A stretch of 64,000 bases of DNA from Chamaecyparis obtusa (lineage: Eukaryota > Streptophyta > Pinopsida > Cupressales > Cupressaceae): assembly GCA_027943335.1 (NCBI GenBank), contig BSBK01002080.1, positions 2,236,001 to 2,300,000 on the forward strand. Reading direction: 5' to 3'. The position numbers and the translations under genes are program-made. A model generated the notes under the pieces. It saw nothing but the letters and a program-made list of their open reading frames with translations. It was not told the origin of the DNA and searched no databases. This document shows positions 11,601 to 21,652 of the stretch, one piece after another. The first letter of the stretch is position 1. Each line of letters begins with the position of its first letter.

Positions 11601-11611
11601 ATGTAGTAGTG
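11601..11611 (+). repeat. CACTA-1 3' terminal repeat end
   Basis: The sequence ATGTAGTAGTG ends exactly where the Copia reading frame resumes. The reverse complement starts with CACTACTACAT. The next three bases, CTT (11612-11614), would be one copy of the 3-bp target duplication. The other copy lies outside the window. Confidence 0.8.
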
Positions 11612-12792
11612 CTTTAATCAAACAAGGTTCATTATTTCCAACTCTAACATCTCCTCCATCACAATTTTTAAACTTTATGAACTTTTTCATATCTCTAGTC
11701 ATATAATGTGAACAACCACTATCTATGATCCAATCAACTTTCTTTTCTACTTGAGAAACTAAAGCCTTTTCTTCCTTAATTTTTGTTTTAGGATTTTCTT
11801 CTTTAATTGCTACAAATCCTATATCATCATTCTCAGTATCACTTTCACTCAAGGATTTCTCCAAACTAGCTTCAAGTTCGTAATCATTTACATAGTAACA
11901 TTCTTTAGATCTCCTAGGATTAAAGTTCTTTCTATACTTCTTAACTCTCTTAGAACATTTAGATGAAAAATGACCAAATTCTTGACAAGTCCAACATTTA
12001 AAAAATTTCTTACCACCTGGTTCTCTTTTCACAAGTAAGGAAATACCTTCTTTAATCTTCATGTCTTCTTAATTTCTAGATCTATTGTTGTTAGCATAAT
12101 CTCCGCTTACACTGATGCTTCTTGACAAAGTAGGGCGAACAATAAGAGCACTGAATGTTGTCTCCATTCTAGGTAAATCTCCTGATAGCCTCAAGTTCAT
12201 CTCTACTACTTCCAATCTTCCAAGAAGACTTTCTCTGGTAAAGTTCATAGTACAAGGTATAACTTGTTCAATCATCTGTGTTGTCTTCTTAAATACAGGA
12301 GTCAATATCCTCAGAATTTTCCATATCACTTCATTCTCTATCTTGGTTCCTCCATAAGATTTTATATCTGCAACAATCTCTGACATTCTACCAATATAGC
12401 TTCTAACATATTCATCTTCCATCATTCTTATATCTTCAAATGCACATATCCAATTATGTAATCTGACTTTCTTTGCATGCTCATCACCTTCAAAAGTAGA
12501 TTGTAAAGCTAACCAAATTTTATGAGATGTTTTTAGATATTTTACCTGACTGCACTCATTTTCTAGAAGGGCTAACAAGATTGCTTCTCTGGAAAGTATG
12601 TTACACATGAATAGATCTCTTTCCTCATTAGTACAATCTTCAATCTTATCCTCATCAATGAAAATCTTTTGATTCTTTTTGATTAACCAATAACTTGATC
12701 CTAAACAAAGTAAATGTGTTCATCTTTTCTTTCCTACTATCAAAATTTACTCCATCAAACTTAGGGCTTTCTTTCCTCAAATGATTTTCCAT
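11612..12792 (-). pseudogene. CopA-1 Gag and protease fragment
   Basis: Minus-strand translation gives a UBN2-type Copia Gag (HKIWLALQSTFEGDEHAKK near 12460-12520). A CCHC zinc knuckle follows, CWTCQEFGHFSSKC at 11964-12005, then the aspartic protease motif DSGCSHYMT at 11691-11717. A single TAA separates two in-frame segments near 12066, probably from a GAA codon. The 5' end near 12660-12720 looks shifted relative to the CopA-2 copy. The frame stops being Copia at 11612, in the sequence VGNNEPCLIK, where CACTA-1 begins. Gag would coat element RNA, and the protease would process Gag-Pol. Confidence 0.85.
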
Positions 12793-12848
12793 GGATCTCC
12801 TTAAGCTATTAAAATTTTCCTTCAAGGACCTGTAGCTTTGATACCAAT

Positions 12849-12889
12849 TGTTAGAAAGTAAAGTCCACCAAGATAACTAATAGGGGGGG
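12849..12889 (-). repeat. CopA-1 5' LTR, PBS-proximal piece
   Basis: Starts TGTTAGAAAGTAAAGTCCAC beside the primer site (GATACCA at 12840-12846). It matches, in reverse orientation, the end of the CopA-2 3' LTR near 46190-46229. It is interrupted at 12890 by XG-1 and resumes at 20098. Confidence 0.8.
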
Positions 12890-13516
12890 TGTTGGAAATA
12901 TTCAGGAATTAACCAAGTTACTGAGAGGGGAGGGGTGAATCAGTAACTTCAAAATTTTCTTTCAGATGTATTAACATATAGTTCACTTTATCCTTTTGCA
13001 TATAGAAAGCATGAAACATAAAAGCATTCACAACAATGACACATAGATTTGGTTACCCAAAAACCTTCCAAAAGAAAGTAAAACTGGGGTGGGGATGAAA
13101 CCCACAAAGCTTTAGTACTACAGTATAAAGTTGGCCGGTTAAGGCTTACATTGATCACTTCTGATGATCTGCCCTGCTAGGAGAAATAAGGACTGCTAGG
13201 TCCACCTTGTTAGAGGTTTTACAAACATACAATGAAGTATGCACTTGGTAAAGAGATTTTACAAAAGACTGTTAAGTCTACCCGATTAAAGGATTTCAAG
13301 CTGATTCACCTGTTAGGATGAAACAGTAGATCTCTTACTTTGCAACTGGATTGCTGAATGAGATTTGCTGATGTACTGATCACCTTCTGTGATGAATTTG
13401 TCTTTGCTACTCCTTATACTGTTGTAGCCCTTTGTAATTTGCTTATCTCTGCCTTTCTTTCTTTTTCATATTCATTCATACTCATACTTATTCATCTTGG
13501 TATTTTTACAACATTG

Positions 13517-13524
13517 TTTATATA
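13517..13524 (-). promoter_or_regulatory. TATA box of XG-1 left LTR
   Basis: TTTATATA on the plus strand reads TATATAAA in the transcribed direction. The same box is at 19633-19640 in the right (5') LTR, where it would drive the element transcript. Confidence 0.5.
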
Positions 13525-13767
13525 CAAGTCTAAACAATAAATTATAATTACAAAGTCAGCTTGACAAATAAACATAAGTGCTACTAAGTCAGCCCAAGTA
13601 TGGTTACACAGTTCCTGCAAACTAACTCGGTGACTTTCTGATACTCGGTGTCCACTGCATTACTCAGCATCATCATGCACTCGGTAGAAGTGAAGGCTCG
13701 GTTCATACTAACCACTCGGTAGGTTTTGAACTCGGTAAATACCTGTGACTCGGTAGACATAATGTTA

Positions 13768-13917
13768 CTCAGTTTACACTGTCCTGCTCGGTTTGCACTA
13801 TCCTTCTCGGTTTGCACTATTTTGCTCGGTTTACACTGTTCTGCTCGGTTTGCACTGTTCTGCTCGGTTTGCACTGTTCTGCTCAATTTGCACTGTTCTA
13901 CTCAATTTGCACTCAGA
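13768..13917 (-). repeat. 19-bp tandem array in XG-1 left LTR
   Basis: About seven full copies and one partial copy of CTCGGTTTGCACTGTTCTG, with CTCAATT and CTCAGTT variants. Lying upstream of the TATA box in the transcribed direction (minus), it falls in U3, where enhancer repeats usually sit. Confidence 0.9.
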
Positions 13918-13964
13918 ATGCAAATAAGTGTTGTCACTAGTGGCAATCCTGCTTAATGCCAACA

Positions 13965-14331
13965 AACTCCCCCTTTGGCATTAGTGACAAAAACACTTAT
14001 TGCCCAAAACTTATATACATGAACCATGTTGAGATTTATTTTGATTTTTCAAAATTTGTCTTTGTCATAGGGCTTTATAAATTATCTCCCCCTTTCAATG
14101 TGCTAACTTTTTCTTCTTTTCTTCTATACATATCTCCCCCTTTTTGGCAATAATGCCAAAGGTGTATATACAAGTGTTTTACAGAGAGAATCCAAAATTT
14201 GATAGAAAAATAGAATGTACCTTCATTATCAGTGCCAGGGTTCTGTCCCAATTTTCTTGTAGAATCTTGCATGTTTGGATTGCAATTTGGACTTCTACAG
14301 AGAGTGTAATCATGTGATTTGCTATTGAGAA
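13965..14331 (-). other. XG-1 3' untranslated region with polypurine tract
   Basis: The bases next to the LTR (13965-13980) read, on the minus strand, GCCAAAGGGGGAGTT, a standard plus-strand primer tract. The rest up to the end of the unknown ORF is AT-rich and includes a second pyrimidine-rich motif, ATCTCCCCCTTTTTGGCA, near 14132-14149. No coding is seen. Confidence 0.7.
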
Positions 14332-17322
14332 CTAATTGTCATGAATTAATGTTTTGGAATGTTCAATGTGCTTATACATTGTATTCATGATGGGAAGGAT
14401 CATGTTCTGAATGTCTAGCAGTGTGGACCGGATCCTTGTGTCTTCTTTTAGTAGTTTTGACTGCATATTTGATAGGAATGAGATTTTCATATGATGAGCA
14501 AAGTTTGAACTTAGTTCAAGTTGCAGCTTTTGTATGCTAATCTTCAAATCCTCATCAATTTTATTCATTTTATCCTTGACATCCTTGGTGAACTCGGCAA
14601 CATTGCACAGTTTGGCCAAAAGAGAGGTAACATTCGAATAGGAAGATTCAATGTTTGTCAAAACTGAAGACAATTCTGCTTGATTAATAACTATGTGCTG
14701 AGCAATGTGCTCAAGCACTTTATTGTTGAATTTCTTCTCGGCTTTTTCAACTAACTTGTCTATCCTAGATGAATCCTCATTGTACTTATTTACTGCTTCT
14801 GCTAATTGTAACAAAACATGTTGAGAGGAGTCTACTTCAATACCTAATGCTTCAGACAAAATGTCCTTAGCATCCTTAACGATTTTATATTCCTTGTCTC
14901 TCTCTTCTTTAAGCTTCTTTTGCTTCACTTTCCTTTGGAGGATTTCACCTATATTTTGCATTTGATCCGCTGATAGATTTGCAAAATCCAATGTTGGAAT
15001 CTCTATTTCCTCATCTAGGTCTATATCCTCTACTATATTCTTGCCCAAAAATCTTATACTCGGTTGAGCCTTAGGCTTATCTGTACTTAATGCCTTAGTA
15101 GTAGTGATATTAGACATAGTAGGACTAGCTATAGAGAATGGTATACTAGCTACTGGAGAACTTAAAGTATTTACACTTGTAGAATCAAAAATTGGAATAC
15201 TTACTGCTGGAAAACTTGATGAAATAGGAGACTGCAACTCGGTAGAAGAAATGGTAGTTGCTTCTATTGTTGCTACAGGTGGTTGGACAAATGTTGAAGT
15301 TGTCACAACCATGCTTGAAGATGTCTTCGGGCTAGATGTAGTAACTTTTACTGGAGAGGTAGGAAGTGATGCAATGACTTCTGCCACTATCCTCACAGTA
15401 TCATCTACCTCAGTGGCTTCTTCCTGTTCATCACTGTCATCTTCAATGTCTTTTATTATAATTGTTTCAGTACTCAGTTGGTGAAGATGGTATATGTTCT
15501 TCCATGTGGCATTTTCACTCTTCACAACTGATTCAATATTGTTAATCAGAATTAAACAAGTATTGAACTTCAGTGTCATCTTATTTTCATTCTCCTTCAA
15601 TGCCTTCTTTATTTCATCATTTTTCAAGCTGGGCATTAACTGTCTTAGGGTTTGATCAAATATGTCTTTTATAGTTTGCTTTACATTGGCCCATCTCATT
15701 TTTATTGGATCTAATAAAGCTGCTGGAATCTGTGGGGCTATTTCATCAGGTGAGTATTTCCACTGTCCCATCTATTCAATGATAGCATCTTCAATCTCCT
15801 TTTGTTCTATTTCCGATCTTGTTTCATATTTTAAAGATTTTATATTACTTACTCCAGATCTTGATCCTTCTCTCAAAAGTTTGATCTTCTCTTGAAGGGT
15901 TAGAGGAGGCTTTTTGAATATTATATCTTTGTCTTGTTTGTCTGCCTTACCCTTTGCACTTCTCCTTGTAAATACGGTAGTGGGAGGCTTAGGTGCCTTG
16001 GTAATGAATACCTTTCCTTTCTTCTTTGTAGGTTTCAGTTCCTTTGTTTTCTCATCCTTTTTCTCTTCTTCTTCATTGTCTTCTCCTCTGTCCTCGGTTA
16101 GCATTTGCATTTTGGCTATCCTCTTTTTTCCTTTATTTATTGCCTGTGGAAGCTTTATACTTAATTCAATTCTCACTTTTGCTTCTTCATATGTTCCAAA
16201 ATATGGAGCTTTGGGATTAACAGGCTGATTAAGGAGGGCTTCAATGATATTCTTTGTTTCATCAATGTTTACCTCATAAGGAAGAGGTTTTACATGTACA
16301 ATCCTCGGTTTAGCTACTTGAATGTATACTCTGTCACAGTCCACCATGAAACAAATATGATCCTTATAATCCTCCACCAACTTCTGTGGAATCCGAAATC
16401 TGTCATTCATTTTCTCCTTGAAAGACTCAAAATAACTATCCATGATGCTCTCAAAATTTTCATCCATTTCTGAAATATATTCATTTATCTCATAAAGAAC
16501 TGGCACATCTTTTCTCCATACTACTTTTCCTTTGGAAGGGAAGAATTTCTGAACATAGAAAAATAAACAGACCAGTAGAGATCCAAACTTACATGGATTG
16601 TTTTTGGAAGTTTGAATGCTTTCCATGTTCTTGTTAAACTGTTTTAACAACAAATCTGCAAGGTCAAATGATAAATTATTCTTGACCACTTTGTATGCTA
16701 GGTCTATGGCTTCGCAGGAGACACTATTTTTTCAACTTGAACTGTATATTTTATGAGCAATGATGTGTGTTCCAAACTTCAGTTCGGCATCAGTAATGCT
16801 ACTTACTTTCATGCCTCTACCGTCCCACTCGGCTAGGGTTTTCTTCTCTAGTTTCGACCGACCTAGGGTTTTGGTAGTTTTAACTTTGTTTAACATGGGA
16901 AGACCGGTGATTTGGTGAATCATCTTCTTAGTGATCTATATGGGTTTCTCAAGCCAAATCTTGCCTTCATGTACACGGCTGAGAATGTATCTAACCCATT
17001 TCTCCTAAAAGTTTCGAGGTAAATGTGCAATGTGAACTAATCCCTTGTTTTCCAGATGTTTGTGCTCAGGTTTTAGAATACCATTCACACACAGTTCCTC
17101 ATGCACAATATCTAGCTCTAGGTTTCCCATCTCTTGAATTGCACAATTGAAATGATTGTGAATATCGTTAACAAGTAGTACCTTAGGAGGAATCTGAGAT
17201 TGAGCTCCGTTCGGATCTAGGGCTGCTGTAATTGCGGGCACGAGTTTGAAATCTGGTGCTCTCCATTCCCCTTGGATTATCATTTCTGATCCTTTCTTCA
17301 CTGAAGTGCTAGATGATGCCAT
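14332..17322 (-). pseudogene. XG-1 long unknown ORF (997 codons, four stops)
   Basis: Four open segments on the minus strand share one frame. They start at MASSSTSVKKGSEM (17322) and end at 14332, so one 997-codon protein is implied. The interruptions are three TAG codons (near 17002, 16937 and 15772) and one TGA (near 16731), all explicable by C-to-T change. I do not recognise the product. The N-terminal half has patterns seen in plant transposon-associated ORFs of unknown role (IHQITGLPML, NPCKFGSLLVCLFFYVQKFF, RIPQKLVEDYKDHICFMVD). The middle is lysine- and glutamate-rich, then Ser/Thr/Pro-rich. The last 230 residues look helical. No catalytic motif of Copia Pol is present. A similar protein lies in XG-2 and XG-3. 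Confidence 0.8.
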
Positions 17323-17826
17323 GGTAGCTCACAGAGAATTCTTTTCACAAAAGTATTTGAATCACTGGATTGCTCTGGAAGTTTTCTGCTCTCAAAATGC
17401 TAAAGTTCACAGTGAAGAATGAGTTTGATTTCTTGCCTTTTGTTTACAACTCTATCATTAATGTTCAGTACAAATTAGGGTATGAATTCTGACAGACTGT
17501 CACCCACTATGAATTAATTTCTCGGTAAAGACTTCGCAACTCGGTGAACTTGAGAATTCATATTGCTCCGACCTCGCTCGGTAATCATATTAGATGGCTC
17601 CCGACCTTGCTCGGTGAAAACTGATACCGACCTTCCTATGATCTTATTGCATCTTGTATGCTGATTTAGATCTTTCTTTTAATTCAGTTCTGGAACTGCT
17701 TGTAATTGGTCTATGAGAATACATTTCTAGTGCTTTCTTGGGAATTTAGTTTGAGTTGGTAGAGCCACCCATTCCATTACCTAGACTGGTTTGCTCAGTA
17801 GATTTAGGAATCCACTGTTGTCTCAT
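17323..17826 (-). other. XG-1 spacer between Gag-like gene and unknown ORF
   Basis: No coding is supported in these 500 bases. At 17520-17635 they contain several CTCGGT half-sites (CTCGGTAAAGACTTCGCAAC, GACCTCGCTCGGTAATC, GACCTTGCTCGGTGAAAA), the same motif as in the LTR arrays. The spacer may hold a start site or leader for the second ORF. This is inference. Confidence 0.5.
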
Positions 17827-18939
17827 CTATTTCCTGACCTTAGTTGCTTCATTCTTCTTTCCATCTTCAACTTCACTAGCATTCATGCAATTTCTGGCTA
17901 TATGATCGAGTTTAGTGCATTTGAAACATCTTATGGTAGAATCTCTTTTCCTTAGATGATGTTTTATGCAGTTCATGCCAATGTGTCCATATTCTCCATA
18001 GTAATGACATCTACACCAAGTGTTGTAATCCCATCCAAACATTGCTTTCATAATTTGTTCTACTGGATTGAATGTTTTGGATCTGCACTCGGATGCCTTG
18101 TGACCTTGTTTGTTGCATTTGTGACAATTACCTTTGAATCTTGGTTTTTCCCTGCATTCATTTTCTTTGTGACCATGCTGATTGTAGTTGTAGCATTTTC
18201 CATTGAATTCTACTTTTTCATTGCTCCAACATTTATTTGAAGTATGTCCTATTTTTCCACAATGATTACAAGTAGGTTTCTGATTTCTTTGAGTACCTTT
18301 CTTAGAAGATTCACCTTCTCCTTTGTATCCAAGTCCTGCTTTTCCTTTTTGCCTATGAAGATTTCGATCATACAGCTGATTTAAGTCTTCTTGGCTCTTC
18401 AACATTCTTTCATTGATTTGTTTTTCAGTGTTTAGGTCATCCACCAATCTTAGATTGATTTGCTTTTCAGATCTTAGTTCTTCTCTTGTGCTTTCTATTT
18501 CTGATCTTAGAGTCAGAATTTCCTCATTTGTATGGGAGATTTGATCAATTAGGTTTTCTAGCTGAAGGGTTTTATTTTGGACTTCATTGTTCCTTCCATC
18601 TAATTCATCTTTCAACTTGTTTCTTTGTTCTAAGATCTCACAAAATCTTGTTGAGTGTAGCTCTTGTTCTCTTTTTAATTTTCTCACTTCTTCCTGCAGA
18701 GACCCATTCTTTTCTAGGAGTTCTTTGACAACATTGTTTGCTTCATCTGAGCTATCTGAGGGAAAAAGATCTTCAATCTTTTCTTCAATGTAATTATGAT
18801 CATTCATCTAATTTGCAAGTTCCTTCCTTCTTCTTAGGGATTGGGAAAGATGTTCTTTTGCTTCTTTAAGTTTAGCTATGGCCATTTCCAGATCTAGCTT
18901 TTCATTTTCAATCACCTTGTTCAGTTTGAATAGCTCCAT
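17827..18939 (-). pseudogene. XG-1 Gag-like protein: coiled coil plus five zinc knuckles
   Basis: The open segment 17827-18807 (326 residues) extends upstream in the same frame to an ATG at 18939, across one TAG at 18808-18810. The first 190 or so residues of the joined frame are heptad-like and Glu/Lys-rich, typical of a coiled coil. Then come five CX2CX4HX4C-type knuckles at residues 180-193, 205-218, 228-241, 267-280 and 294-307 of the 326-residue segment. Knuckles two and four have Tyr in place of the second Cys. Copia Gag normally has a UBN2 domain and one knuckle; neither that domain nor a protease is seen here. The likely role is RNA binding and packaging. It lies next to the primer site, the usual gag position. 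Confidence 0.82.
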
Positions 18940-18991
18940 TGTCCTGGATCTTTGCTCAAGCTAGTTAAGCTTTATCTTGAGAACCAATATA

Positions 18992-19003
18992 GCTCTGATA
19001 CCA
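18992..19003 (-). other. XG-1 primer binding site
   Basis: GCTCTGATACCA is the plus-strand image of TGGTATCAGAGC, which pairs with the 3' end of initiator tRNA-Met. It is separated from the LTR by AT. Confidence 0.9.
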
Positions 19004-19005
19004 AT

Positions 19006-20097
19006 TGTTGGAAATATTCAGGAATTAACCAAGTTACTGAGAGGGGAGGGGTGAATCAGTAACTTCAAAATTTTCTTTCAGATGTATTAACATATAGTTC
19101 ACTTTATCCTTTTGCATATAGAAAGCATGAAACATAAAAGCATTCACAACAATGACACATAGATTTGGTTACCCAGAAACCTTCCAAAAGAAAGTAAAAC
19201 TGGGGTGGGGATGAAACCCATAAAGCTTTAGTACTGCAGTATAAAGTTGGCCGGTTAAGGCTTACATTGATCACTTCTGATGATCTGCCCTACTAGGAGC
19301 AATAAGGACTGCTAGGTCCACCTTGTTAGAGGTTTTACAAACATACAATGAAGTATGCACTCGGTAAAGAGATTTTACAAAAGATTGTTAAGTCTACCCG
19401 ATTAAAGGATTTCAAGCTGATTCACCTATTAGGATGAAATAGTAGATCTCTTACTTTGCAACTGGATTGCTGAATGAGATTCGCTGATGTACTGATCACC
19501 TTCTATGATGAATTTGTCTTTGCTGCTCCTTATACTGTTGTAGCCCTTTGTAATTTGCTTATCTCTACCTTTCTTTCTTTTTCATATTCATTCATACTCA
19601 TACTTATTCATCTTGGTATTTTTACAACATTTTTTATATACAAGTCTAAACAATAAATTATAATTACAAAGTCGGCTTGACAAATAAACATAAGTGCTAC
19701 TGAGTCGGCCCAAGTATGGTTACACAGTTCCTGCAAACTAACTCGGTGACTTTTTGATACTCGGCGTCCACTGCATTACTCGGCATCATCATGCACTTGG
19801 TAGAAGTAAAGGCTCGGTTCATACTAACCACTTGGTAGGTTTTGAACTCGGTAAATACCTATGACTCGGTAGACATAATGTTACTCGGTTTACACTATCC
19901 TACTCGGTTTGCACTGTCGTGCTCAGTTTGCACTGTTCTGCTCGGTTTGCACTATTTTGCTCGGTTTGCACTGTTCTGCTCGGTTTGCACTGTTCTTCTC
20001 GGTTTGCACTATTCTACTCGGTTTGCACTGTTCTGCTCGATTTGCACTCAGAATGCAAATAAGTGTTGTCACTAGTGGCAATCCTGCTTAATGCCAA
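19006..20097 (-). repeat. XG-1 5' LTR (right)
   Basis: 1092 bp starting TGTTGGAAATATTCAGG. The end reads ATGCCAA rather than the ATGCCAACA of the left copy, so the last two bases seem lost at the junction with CopA-1. TATA box at 19633-19640. Confidence 0.87.
19884..20051 (-). repeat. 19-bp tandem array in XG-1 right LTR
   Basis: About eight full and one partial unit of CTCGGTTTGCACTGTTCTG, one more than in the left LTR. The two LTRs were identical at insertion, so the array changed copy number afterwards. Confidence 0.9.
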
Positions 20098-20627
20098 TAG
20101 GGGGATGAATCAATTATCAGATAAATACAAATTTTATTAACTTCAATAGATTTTAACCATGTAAGAAATGCAATCAACAACCATAGAAAGATATACATGT
20201 ACAATAACACAATGATACAAGATATGTTGACTAGGGAACCTCTTGATCAAAGAGTAAACCCCGATGGGAATGATGCCCACAAAAGCTGCACTAATATGAA
20301 ATTTCCTTGTGAGAGGATGGATTCTATTAGGAGTCTTATGAAATACATTTAATACATATGAATCCCTATTAGGAGACATTGAATACCTACTAAAGATTCT
20401 AACTATGTTAGGAGTTATGGAAGACAGAAGGACCCACTGTCCAAACAACTTTAGGTGTAAGATCACTGAACACACTATCCAACTGATCTTTGTATTACTC
20501 AATAGTATAATACCAAAATATTACTGATCTCAATAATTCAATACTTCTTCTTTGACTGTGCCAAATCACACCAACTATTTCTTCAGATCTCAATGCCAGA
20601 TCTCTATACTTCACATATCCTCTTCCA
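20098..20627 (-). repeat. CopA-1 5' LTR, distal piece
   Basis: Continues the LTR broken at 12889. It matches, in reverse orientation, about 45700-46190 of the CopA-2 3' LTR, including GTTGACTAGGGAACCTCTTG and CTATTAGGAGTCTTATGAAA. Similarity stops near 20627 at about half the expected LTR length. The rest is missing or displaced by the neighbouring insertion or deletion. Confidence 0.8.
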
Positions 20628-21180
20628 ACCACACGTAGTCAAAGAAGGGGTCACAGATGTATACATTGCATATTTGGAAGAGCATCTGATTAGGCATTTC
20701 TCTGATCCTACGAATCTGATCCTGACCATGGAGGAGGTAGAGGATGTGATTGGTGCCCCTATGGGTAGAGGGTAGAGGAGATATGAGGTACAGATCCTGA
20801 TGGTGTAGCCTACACCACAAACATCGAGAGCTATGGGGACTCCTCTAAGGCCTACTAGATATATGAGACCACCCACTATACCATGGGTAGTTTAAGAAGG
20901 TAGACTGATAGTTTTGCAGTGTCGATATACTAGAGGTGAGGGTGGGAAGTTAGGTAGGATTGGTAGCATAGTGAGTTCTGAGAAGGTACTTGGAGCACAC
21001 CAGGATGTAGCCATGGAAGATGTTTAGGATGCCCAAGATTTTGACCTAAGAAAAGAGGTTCATCTTCATAAGGTACAAACATATACAGGTGCTAGTGGAC
21101 ATGATGAGGGTATGGAGGAGGGCGAGGCAATAGTAGAAGCAGAGCCTAGATTGAGGTCAAATCCATGAGACATGATCATC
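20628..21180 (+). pseudogene. Decayed coding-like fragment, unidentified
   Basis: Plus-strand translation gives a protein-like run, VYIAYLEEHLIRHF then NLILTMEEVEDVIGAPMGRG near 20660-20775. It goes on past stops (TAG near 20773, 20806 and 20891) to DEGMEEGEAIVEAEPRLRSN near 21095-21165. Codon-like composition and the acidic end suggest a former gene tail, possibly captured by a transposon. I do not recognise it. Confidence 0.35.
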
Positions 21181-21604
21181 AAATGTTGGCAAGTGACCCT
21201 TCTTAGCTACTATTGTTATATAAGGTTTGTCTCAATCCCAATATGTTTTAGTGTCATTTTCTAGATGTGTAAGTTAGAGGGGGCTTACAATAATAAATCA
21301 TGTAATGAGGGGGCTTAGAAGACTAGTATATGAAAATTTCATTATTTAATAATGAAAAACTATTAAAATGTTTGCAGTTGCCTCATTTAACTTGAGTTTT
21401 TTCTTATATTATTTTGGTCATTATGGCCCTCCTTTGCTCTCTCAATTTATTCCTTATTTATGGTTTTTGGATCCCATAGTTTTGACTTGGAACCATAGGA
21501 GTAGTGGTTTCTTTACATCATCTGGGTATGCCACTCAATTATGTTGTCTCCAAAAAATTGTGACCATGATGCCTACATTTATGTTTCTCAACTGTTGTGT
21601 CCCT

Positions 21605-21652
21605 AGACCCTTTATGACCCTTTACAACCCTTTACAACCCTTTATGATCCCT
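21605..21652 (+). repeat. ACCCTTTAYR-type short tandem repeat
   Basis: Five near-copies of a 10-11 bp unit such as ACCCTTTACA or ACCCTTTATG. Part of the non-coding interior of CACTA-2. Confidence 0.7.

Larger units (their letters stand above)
1..11611 (+). mobile_element. CACTA-1: CACTA (En/Spm) DNA transposon, 3' part
   Basis: This is the right-hand part of a CACTA superfamily transposon whose left end lies outside the window. The 5' portion encodes a TNP2-like transposase on the plus strand. The 3' boundary is the CACTA-type terminus at 11601-11611, reading ATGTAGTAGTG, whose reverse complement begins CACTACTACAT. It is preceded by about 550 bp of subterminal repeats. The terminus abuts a Copia Gag-protease reading frame read on the minus strand, so the transposon landed in that older retroelement. 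The other half of the frame must lie left of the window. About 8 kb of non-coding, internally duplicated DNA between transposase and terminus is long for the group and includes foldbacks. That everything from 1 to 11611 is one element is an inference. Confidence 0.75.
11612..12889 (-). mobile_element. CopA-1: Copia retrotransposon remnant, 5' part
   Basis: This is the 5' end of a minus-strand Copia element: part of the 5' LTR (12849-12889), a primer binding site, and the Gag-protease region up to the CACTA-1 insertion at 11611. It is closely related to the plus-strand CopA-2 (37597-46282). The LTR continues at 20098 because XG-1 inserted into it. The rest of pol should lie beyond the left end of CACTA-1, off the window. 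Confidence 0.8.
12890..13964 (-). repeat. XG-1 3' LTR (left)
   Basis: 1075 bp, from TGTTGG to CCAACA. In transcribed (minus) orientation a TATATAAA box lies at 13517-13524. A guanine-rich GAGAGGGGAGGGGTGAATCAG block lies close to the primer-proximal end. A 19-bp tandem array sits at 13768-13917 near the other end. It has one array unit less than the right LTR. Confidence 0.88.
12890..20097 (-). mobile_element. XG-1: pol-less LTR element with zinc-knuckle Gag and long unknown ORF
   Basis: The element is complete, flanked by two LTRs of 1075 and 1092 bp that both begin TGTTGGAAATATTCAGG. Minus orientation is set by the primer site at 18992-19003 beside the right LTR and a polypurine tract beside the left LTR. 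Inside are two coding regions, a coiled-coil and zinc-knuckle protein and a 997-codon unknown ORF. There is no protease, integrase, reverse transcriptase or RNase H, so it must have moved with enzymes supplied by another element. It inserted into the CopA-1 LTR: TAGGGGG flanks both sides. The LTR copies differ by about 2 percent over the first 640 bp (12 differences counted, 11 of them transitions), so insertion is fairly recent. It fits the TR-GAG or LARD concept. Confidence 0.85.

Noticed and set aside
13768..13917. Regular 19-bp repeats as a CRISPR array
   Set aside because: The repeats are directly joined with no unique spacers and lie in a plant LTR.
14075..16228. Plus-strand open frames opposite the XG-1 ORF
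   Set aside because: They mirror the coding strand, have low-complexity Ser/Val/Ile-rich content and no start context or family likeness.
18992..19003. Short match to tRNA-Met as a tRNA gene
   Set aside because: Only the 12-nt primer complement is present next to an LTR; no cloverleaf can be formed.
21605..21652. ACCCTTTA repeats as interstitial telomere sequence
   Set aside because: The plant telomere unit is CCCTAAA; here the unit is CCCTTTA with irregular 10-11 bp spacing, so the likeness is superficial.
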